From an uncultured Dialister sp. (GTDB lineage Bacteria > Bacillota > Negativicutes > Veillonellales > Dialisteraceae): a DNA stretch of 20,058 nt. This document shows positions 13,743-20,058 of this stretch, piece after piece. The notes beneath the pieces are model-generated. The model was not told the DNA's origin. It saw nothing but the letters and a program-made list of their open reading frames with translations, and ran no database searches. Each line of letters starts with the position of its first letter. Positions within the stretch are counted from its first letter, which is position 1. The DNA lies in the NCBI RefSeq assembly GCF_900538805.1, contig NZ_UPZP01000036.1:1-20058 (forward strand). Reading direction: 5' to 3'. The position numbers were made by a program, and so were the translations under genes.

Positions 13743-15257
13743 TCAGTCTTCCCTGAAATAGGGTTTGAAATTGGATTCGTGAATGTTTTTGCCATTGTTC
13801 TGGCGGGGCTGTCCGGAGCGGTTTTCGAAACGGCGCGGTCTTTTGCCTTCAAAGCGGCGGCCGCCTTCGGAGTTTCTTCTTCTCCTGGGTCTGTCTCCGT
13901 CGAAGTGGCGGCGGGGCGCTCCTTTGCGCCTGCGGAAGTTGGGCATTTCTTCCGTAATGTTTACCGGCGTCACGTCGGGCTGTTTGGTGAGCAGCTTGAT
14001 GGCAGCGGCTACGAGGGATACAGAGTCCACATCGTTTAAGAGGTCCTCCGCGCTTTCCCTGTATTCTTCCAGACCGCCGCCCTGGGCAGTGTCGGAAAGG
14101 CTTTCGATAGCAGCCTTCTGGTTGCCTTCGATGACTTCGGAAAGGGTAGGCACGGACCGTCTCTTGATGCGGCGGCGGATAACTCTTTCGATGTCCCGGA
14201 GCTGTCCCATTTCCCTGGAAATGACGAAGGTCACTGCCAGGCCCGTCTTGCCGGCGCGGCCGGTACGTCCTACGCGGTGTACGTAGATTTCCGGATCCTG
14301 GGGCATATCGAAGTTATACACATGGGTGACGCCGGAAATATCAAGGCCCCTGGCTGCCACGTCGGTGGCCACCAGGATATCGATGGTGCCTTCCTTGAAC
14401 TGGCGCACCACGGTGTCACGCTTCTGCTGAGAAAGGTCGCCGTGAAGGCCTTCTGCCATGTAGCCCCTCTTTTTCAGGGCTTCCGTCACTTCGTCGCATC
14501 TTCTCTTGGTGCGGACGAATACGATGGCCAGTTCCGGGTCCTGCATATCCAGCAGACGGCAGAGGGCGTCAAATTTCTGGCGGTCCGGAAGTTCGATGTA
14601 TTCCTGTTCGATGAGGTCAATGGTTACAGTGGCTGCCTTGATTTTCACCAGTTCCGGTTCCTTCAGAAATGTTTCAGCCAGCTGACGGATGGGTTCCGGC
14701 ATGGTGGCAGAGAAGAACATGGTCTGTCTTTCCTCCGGAATACCGGCCAGAATGGTGCGGATATCATCGATGAATCCCATATCCACCATTTCGTCCCCTT
14801 CATCCAGCACAAGAACCTGTACATGGGACAGGTCAATGGTGCCTCTCTTCATATGGTCCATGAGACGGCCCGGCGTAGCCACAATGATGTTTGGATGCTT
14901 CCGGAGAGCTTTGAACTGCCTTTCAATATCCTGCCCGCCATAAATAGGAAGGGCGTGGATAGGAAGGTACTGGGCCAGATGATTGATTTCTTCCGCAGAC
15001 TGGATAGCCAGTTCACGGGTTGGCGAAAGAACAACAGCCTGGGGTCCCGGCTTGGATGTGTCAATCCTTTCCAGGATGGGAATGCCGAAAGCCGCTGTTT
15101 TGCCGGTGCCGGTCTGGGCCTGGCCGATGAGATCCTTTCCGGTCATAGCAATCGGAATGGCTGCTTTCTGGATGGGGCTTGGTTCTTCAAATCCCATATC
15201 CTCCACTGCCTTCAGTATTTCCGGTGCAATTCCCAATTCTTTAAAAGTGTCGTACAT
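13743..15257 (-). CDS. DEAD-box ATP-dependent RNA helicase (CshA/DeaD-like) with motif II DEGD
   Basis: The protein has 504 residues, with two RecA domains followed by a basic tail. Motifs: Q motif (FKELGIAP...SPIQ, to residue 30), I AQTGTGKT (47-54), Ia PTRELA (80-84 region), Ib TPGR, II DEGD (152-155), III SAT (183-185), V ATDVAARGLD and VI HRVGRTGRAG (327-336). The family unwinds short RNA duplexes in ribosome assembly, mRNA decay and cold response. Motif II reads Asp-Glu-Gly-Asp instead of Asp-Glu-Ala-Asp, through a GGG codon at 14796-14798. The catalytic acidic residues are intact, so activity is expected. The last ~65 residues are Arg-rich (RRRRN, GGRRFEGKRPRRF), a likely RNA-binding tail. 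AGGAGG lies just before the ATG. CshA is the likeliest role, but the paralogue cannot be fixed. Confidence 0.95.
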   Translation of the reverse strand: MYDTFKELGIAPEILKAVEDMGFEEPSPIQKAAIPIAMTGKDLIGQAQTGTGKTAAFGIPILERIDTSKPGPQAVVLSPTRELAIQSAEEINHLAQYLPIHALPIYGGQDIERQFKALRKHPNIIVATPGRLMDHMKRGTIDLSHVQVLVLDEGDEMVDMGFIDDIRTILAGIPEERQTMFFSATMPEPIRQLAETFLKEPELVKIKAATVTIDLIEQEYIELPDRQKFDALCRLLDMQDPELAIVFVRTKRRCDEVTEALKKRGYMAEGLHGDLSQQKRDTVVRQFKEGTIDILVATDVAARGLDISGVTHVYNFDMPQDPEIYVHRVGRTGRAGKTGLAVTFVISREMGQLRDIERVIRRRIKRRSVPTLSEVIEGNQKAAIESLSDTAQGGGLEEYRESAEDLLNDVDSVSLVAAAIKLLTKQPDVTPVNITEEMPNFRRRKGAPRRHFDGDRPRRRRNSEGGRRFEGKRPRRFENRSGQPRQNNGKNIHESNFKPYFRED

Positions 15258-15403
15258 GTTTCCTCCTGTATGCGTTCATGGGTACGCGGGCATCTCGCCC
15301 AATATAAGTAAAAGCAGGCCTTTATATAAATAGTTTCCATATACCGGAAGGGCTGACAAAATGAGTTTCCTTACGGCATATCTTCCCGGTTCTATACCGG
15401 GGC

Positions 15404-15572
15404 ATTAAGGAAGCACTGATTAATTCACAGAGTCTGCTTTCATAAGAAATTTTATGCACTGCTTCGTCATGGGATTCCTTAAATAGCTCGCTATTCTCGT
15501 CATCCCATTCCTTGCATTGCATAAAATTTCAAGAATGAAAGCAGACATTGATTTAATCAGCGCTTCCTTAAT
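15404..15572. repeat. 169-bp near-perfect palindromic intergenic element
   Basis: The element begins ATTAAGGAAGCACTGATTAA and ends in the complement, AATCAGCGCTTCCTTAAT. Its axis is at about 15488, where AATAGC-TC-GCTATT forms the apex. Matching inner arms include TCTGCTTTCAT with ATGAAAGCAGA, AAATTTTATGCA with TGCATAAAATTT, and ATGGGATTCC with GGAATGGGAT-like sequence. An RNA from either strand would fold into one long hairpin. Related arms lie at 1-150. There is no ORF and no obvious target-site duplication. It lies between the helicase (minus) and the ATP-grasp gene (plus). Confidence 0.85.
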
Positions 15573-15579
15573 GGATGCC

Positions 15580-15623
15580 AAAGAGGGCTGTGAAAGATGA
15601 AATTTCTTTTACGGCTCTTTTTT
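15580..15623 (+). terminator. Terminator-like hairpin with no gene upstream
   Basis: AAAGAG...CTGTGAAAGA pairs with TCTTTTACGG...CTCTTT, with a two-base bulge and two wobble pairs. TTTTTT follows on the plus strand. It comes directly after the palindromic element, and no plus-strand gene lies before it for thousands of bases. Confidence 0.55.
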
Positions 15624-15750
15624 AGTCCTGCTTCATGAATCATGAAAAAATAGAAGCGGCAGGGGAGCAGTTTGAGGGCGTTTCGTTTCCTGTTTCTGCT
15701 TTTGATTCATTTATGAAGAGGTATAGGTACTGGCAAAAATGGGCTGTAAA

Positions 15751-15759
15751 TGGTATTAT
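15751..15759 (+). promoter_or_regulatory. Possible extended -10 promoter of the ATP-grasp gene
   Basis: TGGTATTAT fits TGnTATnnT, 42 bases before the start at 15801. No good -35 is seen. Confidence 0.45.
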
Positions 15760-15800
15760 TAAAATTATAGCGATATGTATTTTTCTATGGGAGAGTATTC

Positions 15801-16526
15801 ATGAAAGCTTATATCCGTATCAAACATACCGGGGAGTTTTATGATCCCAGCTGTTATTATGCTTATACCGGCTGCAGGGAGCTGGAGATTCCTGTGGTGA
15901 AGTACAAGGCGGTGTATTCTATTACGGATAATGAGCCGGAAGATCCGGTGGTGGGGACGGTGTCGGATGTGAAGGTGGCGCTGGAGCGGTTCGGCGTGAA
16001 GCTTACGCCCCTGGACTATCCGGATGAACTTCTTCCTTTTACGGGCCGCAAAATCTGGAAATCCACGCTGTTTACCATTACCAGCCACCCCGAGGACTGG
16101 CATGTGTTTGTGAAGCCGGTGGAGGATATCAAGCGGTTCCATGGCACGGTGCTGGATAAGTCGGAGGATCTCATCAAGCTGGGCGGGGGTCTGGAGGATA
16201 TCGATGTATGGTGCAGCGAAAAGGTGCGCTTTATTTCGGAATGGCGCCTGTGGGTGCTTCATGGGGAAATTCTGGGACTTACGCCGTACAAGGGCCGGTG
16301 GGATGTGTTTCCGGATGTGAATATCCTCCGCAGGTCCGTTGCGGCCTATACATCGGCGCCTGCCGGTTATGCTATTGATTTTGGCATTACCGATGAGGGA
16401 AAGACGCTTCTGGTTGAGGTGAGCGACGGGTACTCCCTGGCCAGCTTCGGTCTGTCGCCCCGTTTATATATGAATATTCTGGCTGCCCGCTGGAAGGAAC
16501 TGACTTCTGCCGTAGGAGGGAAGTAA
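15801..16526 (+). CDS. ATP-grasp domain protein, R2K clade (DUF4343-like)
   Basis: The 241-residue protein resembles the R2K-type ATP-grasp family in its C-terminal half. Visible motifs are FVKPVEDIKRFHG (103-115), SEKVRFISEWR (139-149), the APAGYAIDFGITDEGKTLL segment (186-204) and VEVSDGYSL (205-213), where acidic residues should bind Mg-ATP. ATP-grasp enzymes ligate a carboxylate to an amine or thiol through an acyl-phosphate. The substrates of this clade are not established to my knowledge, so no reaction is claimed. GGGAGAG precedes the ATG. Plus-strand readings upstream (15635) lack a Shine-Dalgarno and overlap this gene, so they are not called. It lies upstream of dnaG-rpoD but is separated from it by 156 bases that include a repeat remnant. 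Confidence 0.82.
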   Translation: MKAYIRIKHTGEFYDPSCYYAYTGCRELEIPVVKYKAVYSITDNEPEDPVVGTVSDVKVALERFGVKLTPLDYPDELLPFTGRKIWKSTLFTITSHPEDWHVFVKPVEDIKRFHGTVLDKSEDLIKLGGGLEDIDVWCSEKVRFISEWRLWVLHGEILGLTPYKGRWDVFPDVNILRRSVAAYTSAPAGYAIDFGITDEGKTLLVEVSDGYSLASFGLSPRLYMNILAARWKELTSAVGGK

Positions 16527-16540
16527 AATTTCCGGGTCTC

Positions 16541-16600
16541 TATAAGCACTGATTGACTGAGTTATTGTATGTTTCTCATTTCTGTCGGTGCTTTCTTACT
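16541..16600. repeat. Short remnant of the palindromic element
   Basis: AAGCACTGATTGA (16544-16556) and TCGGTGCTTTCTTA (16585-16598) match the two ends of the element at 15404-15572 and are inverted relative to each other. Only about 60 bases remain, without the central arms. It may be an internal deletion derivative. Confidence 0.5.
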
Positions 16601-16682
16601 CTATGAATGAATGTTTGAGGGGAATGCCGGTGAAACCGGATTCTGCGGATTCACCGCTTTCCCGGGCAATGTGAGGAGGATT

Positions 16683-18470
16683 ATGGCTGCTTTTAATGAG
16701 TTTATCCAACAGTTGAAAGAGAATATCAATCTGGCAGACCTTATCGGCTCCTATGTGCCTTTGAAAAAGCATGGACGGTATTACATGGCTTCCTGTCCCT
16801 TCCACGGACCGGAGCGGACGCCTTCTTTTGCGGTTTCGCCGGACAAGGGATTTTATTACTGCTTCGGCTGTCACGCCAGCGGCGATGCCATTACTTTTGT
16901 TGAGAAGATGGAAAATCTCACCTTTATGGAGGCGGTGCAGCGGCTGGCTGATTATGCCCACATGGAAATACCGGAGCGTGAGGAATCACCGGAGGAAAAG
17001 CGGCGGGCGGCGAGGGCCCGGGAGCTTCAGTCGGTGACGGAGCTGGCGGGGTCCTATTTCCACAGCTGCCTCACCAGAACCCAGATGGGGAAGGCGGGCC
17101 TTGCCTATTTCGACAAGCGCCATCTCACCATGGAAACCATCGAAAAGTTCAAGCTGGGATTTGCACCGCCGGACTGGTCCAAGCTTTACCGCGATTTCAC
17201 GACTAAAAAGAAAATCGATGGCAGCCTTCTGGTGGATGCGGGGCTCTGTGCCAATAAGAACGGCCATTACTACGATGTGTTCCGCAACCGCTGCATGTTT
17301 CCCATCTGGAACCTGAAGGGGAAAATCGTGGCCTTTGGCGGCCGCGTCATGGATGACAGCAAGCCCAAGTACCTGAATTCACCGGAAAGTCCCATTTTCA
17401 ATAAACGGCGGCTCCTTTTTGCCATTTACCAGGCACTGCCCACCATCCGGGCAAAAAAGCAGGCCATCATGGTGGAGGGGTACATGGATGCCATTTCTCT
17501 CCATGCCCACGGTGTGACCAATGCGGTGGCCTCTCTGGGCACGGCCTTCACCATTGAACAGGCCCGTCTTTTGAAGAAGTACGCGGACGAAGTGGTTTTC
17601 AGCTATGATATGGACGCAGCCGGGCAGAACGCCACGAAGCGGGCGCTGGAAATCGCAGGCTCCGTGGGTTTGAAGCTTCGGGTGGTTCACTTGGGAGAGG
17701 GCAAAGACCCCGATGAATTTGTGAACCTTCATGGCGGCGATGCGTACCTGGAGGCGGTGAAGCAGGCGGAGCCGGCCATGGATTTCCTGTTCCACTCCCT
17801 TATGAAACAGTACGACAGCACCACCCTGGACGGGCAGCACCATATCCTGGACGACATGTTTTCCGTCCTTCTGTCCACGGGAGACGCTTTCCAGCTGAAC
17901 GCCTTCATCAAGAAAATGGCCCGGGCCATGCACATGGACGAAGGCATGATTCGGAGCGAAGCACTGGTATACGCAAAGAAGAACAACTCCAATGTGTATA
18001 TTTCCCAGAACGTGCCGGTGGAAAAAGAAGAAATCGACATGAATCCGCTGAAGAAAAGGCAGAGGCTCCTGGAAGCCGGTTTCCTCAATTACTGTCTGGT
18101 ATACCACATGCTGCCGGAGGGCTGGGAGGAACTTGACCGGTACCAGTTTGCCGATGAATTTCATGGACGGCTTTTCCAGCTGTTGAAGGACATGCAGGAA
18201 AAACACCTGCCCCTTTCGGCGGAAGCGGTGGAAGGCATGCTGCCAAGGGAGGACATCGGCCGCCTGGCGAAGCTGCGCATGGAAGGAGAGCAGCCGGGGT
18301 CCGTGCCGAAGGAAGAATATATCTGGCCCATGAAGAAAATCTATCTGCAGGAGGAGTACCGTATTCACACGAAAAGAGCACAGGAGCTGATCAGCAGCGA
18401 CCCGGAAAAAGCCAGGGAAGAACAGCTGCTCTGCATTCAGCTGACGAAGGAAATATTGGCTTTGAAATAA
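16683..18470 (+). CDS. dnaG: DNA primase DnaG
   Basis: DnaG makes the RNA primers for DNA replication at the fork, where it interacts with the DnaB helicase. I take the ATG at 16683 (595 residues) because GAGGAGG lies just before it. The longer reading from 16611 has no Shine-Dalgarno and adds 24 atypical residues. The CHC2 zinc finger is Cys38-Pro-Phe-His41 with Cys60-Phe-Gly-Cys63. The TOPRIM core holds Glu265 (MVEGYMDA) and the DxD pair Asp309/Asp311 (YDMDAAGQNA). A helical C-terminal region of about 200 residues should bind DnaB. The gene is followed by rpoD after 131 bases, the conserved dnaG-rpoD arrangement; rpsU is not next to it here. Confidence 0.97.
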   Translation: MAAFNEFIQQLKENINLADLIGSYVPLKKHGRYYMASCPFHGPERTPSFAVSPDKGFYYCFGCHASGDAITFVEKMENLTFMEAVQRLADYAHMEIPEREESPEEKRRAARARELQSVTELAGSYFHSCLTRTQMGKAGLAYFDKRHLTMETIEKFKLGFAPPDWSKLYRDFTTKKKIDGSLLVDAGLCANKNGHYYDVFRNRCMFPIWNLKGKIVAFGGRVMDDSKPKYLNSPESPIFNKRRLLFAIYQALPTIRAKKQAIMVEGYMDAISLHAHGVTNAVASLGTAFTIEQARLLKKYADEVVFSYDMDAAGQNATKRALEIAGSVGLKLRVVHLGEGKDPDEFVNLHGGDAYLEAVKQAEPAMDFLFHSLMKQYDSTTLDGQHHILDDMFSVLLSTGDAFQLNAFIKKMARAMHMDEGMIRSEALVYAKKNNSNVYISQNVPVEKEEIDMNPLKKRQRLLEAGFLNYCLVYHMLPEGWEELDRYQFADEFHGRLFQLLKDMQEKHLPLSAEAVEGMLPREDIGRLAKLRMEGEQPGSVPKEEYIWPMKKIYLQEEYRIHTKRAQELISSDPEKAREEQLLCIQLTKEILALK

Positions 18471-18601
18471 GGAATTCAGAATCACAGGGGCGCCTGTGGG
18501 AATGTTGCGGGGAAGATTTCCTGCCGGTCCGGAAGAGGGGACGCAGGGGAAATCGTTGAAAGACCGCCGTTTCCCAAGCCTAGTTAAGGGGGGATACTAT
18601 T

Positions 18602-19744
18602 ATGGCAGTACAGGATGAAAGATTGGAGCAGTGGATTCATGAACTGACCGCAAAAGCAGGGAGCGGTACGATTTCCAATAAGGACATCATGGAGCTTGTA
18701 TCGGAAAAGAATCTGAGCGGGGAAGACCTGTCCAACCTCTATGAAGCCCTTCACGACGACCACTACGAAGTGAGCTTCGACGAGGACGTGTCGGAAGAGG
18801 ATATGGACTTCCTGGAAGAGGAAGAAGAACTGGAAAAAGAAGTGAAAGAGGCGGAAAAGGAACCGGTTCCCGACATCGACAACACCGTCACCATCGATGA
18901 TCCCGTCAAGATGTACCTGAAGGAAATCGGCGCCCTGAAGCTTCTGGACAGCGAAGAGGAAATCGTGCTGGCCAAGCAGGTGGAAAAGGGAAGCCGCGAC
19001 GACGCCACGGAAGAAGAAAAGGCAGAGGCCCAGGCAGCGAAAAAGGAATTGGCGGACAGAAACCTCCGCCTCGTAGTTTCCATTGCTAAAAAGTACCTGG
19101 GACGGGGCCTCCAGTTCCTGGACCTCATCCAGGAAGGCAATCTGGGCCTCTTGAAGGCAGTGGATAAATTTGACTACACCAAGGGCTATAAATTCTCCAC
19201 CTATGCTACCTGGTGGATCCGCCAGGCCATCACCAGAGCCATTGCGGACCAGGCAAGAACCATCCGCGTGCCGGTGCACATGGTGGAAACCATTAACAAA
19301 CTGAACCGCATTTCCCGCCAGCTCCTTCAGGAAAAGGGCAGGGAAGCCACCAACGAAGAACTGGCCAAGGCTATGGGCGTTTCCGTCGGGAAAATCAGGG
19401 AAGTCAAAAAAATCGCCCAGGACCCCATTTCTCTGGAAACGCCGATTGGCGAAAAAGAAGACTCCCATCTGGGCGACTTCATCGAAGACCATGAAGCCAT
19501 TGCCCCTGACGATGCGGCGGGCTCCATCCTCCTTAAAGAACAGATCGAAGAACTCCTGCAGGGCCTTACGGAAAGAGAAAGACAGGTTCTGGAACTCCGC
19601 TTCGGATTAAAGGACGGGAAAACAAGAACTTTGGAAGAAGTGGGCCGCTACTTCGACGTCACCCGCGAAAGAATCCGGCAGATCGAAGGAAAGGCGCTGC
19701 AGAAACTTAAAAAATCCGCACGGAACCTGATGGTTAACCAGTAG
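18602..19744 (+). CDS. rpoD: RNA polymerase primary sigma factor RpoD (SigA)
   Basis: This housekeeping sigma factor directs RNA polymerase to standard promoters. It has 380 residues, the compact Gram-positive-type size without the long non-conserved insert of E. coli RpoD. Region 1.1 covers about 1-60, then a strongly acidic stretch (60-88) and region 1.2 (about 97-130). Region 2 includes RNLRLVVSIAKKY and the -10-reading helix YATWWIRQAITRAI (201-214). The region 3.0 motif RVPVHMVET (222-230) is intact and can read the TG of extended -10 promoters, which are common in this window. The region 4.2 helix-turn-helix is TLEEVGRYFDVTRERIRQIE (343-362). The 131-base gap after dnaG contains a CACAGG/CCTGTG hairpin (18483-18498). 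GGGGGG lies before the ATG. Confidence 0.98.
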   Translation: MAVQDERLEQWIHELTAKAGSGTISNKDIMELVSEKNLSGEDLSNLYEALHDDHYEVSFDEDVSEEDMDFLEEEEELEKEVKEAEKEPVPDIDNTVTIDDPVKMYLKEIGALKLLDSEEEIVLAKQVEKGSRDDATEEEKAEAQAAKKELADRNLRLVVSIAKKYLGRGLQFLDLIQEGNLGLLKAVDKFDYTKGYKFSTYATWWIRQAITRAIADQARTIRVPVHMVETINKLNRISRQLLQEKGREATNEELAKAMGVSVGKIREVKKIAQDPISLETPIGEKEDSHLGDFIEDHEAIAPDDAAGSILLKEQIEELLQGLTERERQVLELRFGLKDGKTRTLEEVGRYFDVTRERIRQIEGKALQKLKKSARNLMVNQ

Positions 19745-19747
19745 AGA

Positions 19748-20001
19748 CACGTCCTTTGGGCGTGAGGGCTGACGGCCCTTCGGGCCGAGGTTTGACAGGC
19801 CTGCGGCCTGAGGGTTCTAAAGTTTGACACGGCCTTTCAGGCCGTGAGGGTTGTGGTGGGCGGCTGCGCCGCCAGTATGATAAAACAACTTTAGTGGGCT
19901 GGTGGGCTAGTGGACTAGGAAAACCATACAACCGCGCCTGCGGCGCGATGGAAATGCACCCCTATCCCCGCCTGCGGCGGTACTTCCCCCGGAGGGGGAA
20001 G
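19748..20001. repeat. Modular hairpin repeat block D
   Basis: Nine hairpins follow rpoD in close order: 19748-19764, 19773-19787 (CGGCCC/GGGCCG), 19796-19810, 19828-19846 (CACGGCC/GGCCGTG), 19859-19873 (GGCGGC/GCCGCC), 19933-19947 (CGCGCC/GGCGCG), 19968-19980 and 19983-20001 (CTTCCCCC/GGGGGAAG), plus a weaker one near 20008-20022. The first ones are joined by constant spacers of the GAGG-GTTTGAC type, such as GAGGGTTCTAAAGTTTGAC at 19810-19828. Loops are mostly TGC or TTC. No canonical T-tailed terminator for rpoD is evident, so one of these stems may do the work. The rest of the window (to 20058) shows nothing else. Confidence 0.75.
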
Positions 20002-20058
20002 TTTGCTCTCCGCTCAGCTTTTAAACTCAAAAGCAACTCAAGGCATAGCGCCGCTAAA

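Noticed and set aside
15635..15844. A 69-residue plus-strand ORF with a hydrophobic stretch near its end
   Set aside because: It has no Shine-Dalgarno, overlaps the well-supported ATP-grasp start and runs through its promoter region. Composition does not suggest a gene.
16611..16682. A longer dnaG starting at 16611
   Set aside because: There is no Shine-Dalgarno before it. The 24 extra residues do not look like a primase N-terminus, while GAGGAGG stands before 16683.

Overview
The window is a chromosomal segment with core housekeeping genes, most likely from a Gram-negative-type Firmicute of the Negativicutes (a Dialister or Megasphaera relative). This is inferred from three things: Firmicute-style Shine-Dalgarno sites (AAAGGAGG) and a dnaG-rpoD pair with a 380-residue sigma factor; a small secreted beta-rich protein ending in aromatic-x-Phe, as outer-membrane barrels do; and a protein of the RomA/NAPE-PLD-like group. 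No database comparison was possible, so the genus is a guess. There is no phage, transposase, CRISPR array, rRNA or tRNA that I can see.

Layout. 1-910: palindromic repeat copies, then truA (minus). 1317-2986: a small secreted protein overlapping an M18 aminopeptidase, closed by a clear terminator. 3461-5715: an omega-amidase-like carbon-nitrogen hydrolase followed by two tandem paralogues with Flp-type prepilin N-termini and a shared C-terminal domain I do not recognise. 5770-6273 (minus): a small outer-membrane-barrel-like protein, with a 59-bp tandem repeat array behind its promoter. 6658-8478 (minus): typA/bipA. 8732-9832 (minus): a membrane-anchored metallo-beta-lactamase-fold hydrolase. 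9986-11860: glutamine-dependent NAD synthetase, divergent from it. 12390-13465 (minus): a methyltransferase and a CPYC thioredoxin-fold protein. 13743-15257 (minus): a DEAD-box RNA helicase with motif II DEGD. 15801-19744 (plus): an R2K-type ATP-grasp protein, DNA primase and the primary sigma factor.

The intergenic DNA is unusually structured. At least three repeat classes are visible. The first is a roughly 169-bp near-perfect palindrome (15404-15572) with related arms at 1-150 and a short remnant at 16541-16600. The second is a dispersed modular family made of GGTTCA(A/G)AGGG tracts, short constant spacers and GC-rich hairpins (956-1130, 3048-3446, 11882-11932, 13544-13690, 19748-20001). 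The third is a local array of about 3.7 copies of a 59-bp hairpin unit at 6362-6586. These, the paired prepilin-like genes and the DEGD helicase are the points most worth a second look. I found no complete new multi-gene system.

Several promoters are visible. Many are of the extended -10 type (TGnTATAAT) with a weak -35, and most transcription units end in clear intrinsic terminators.
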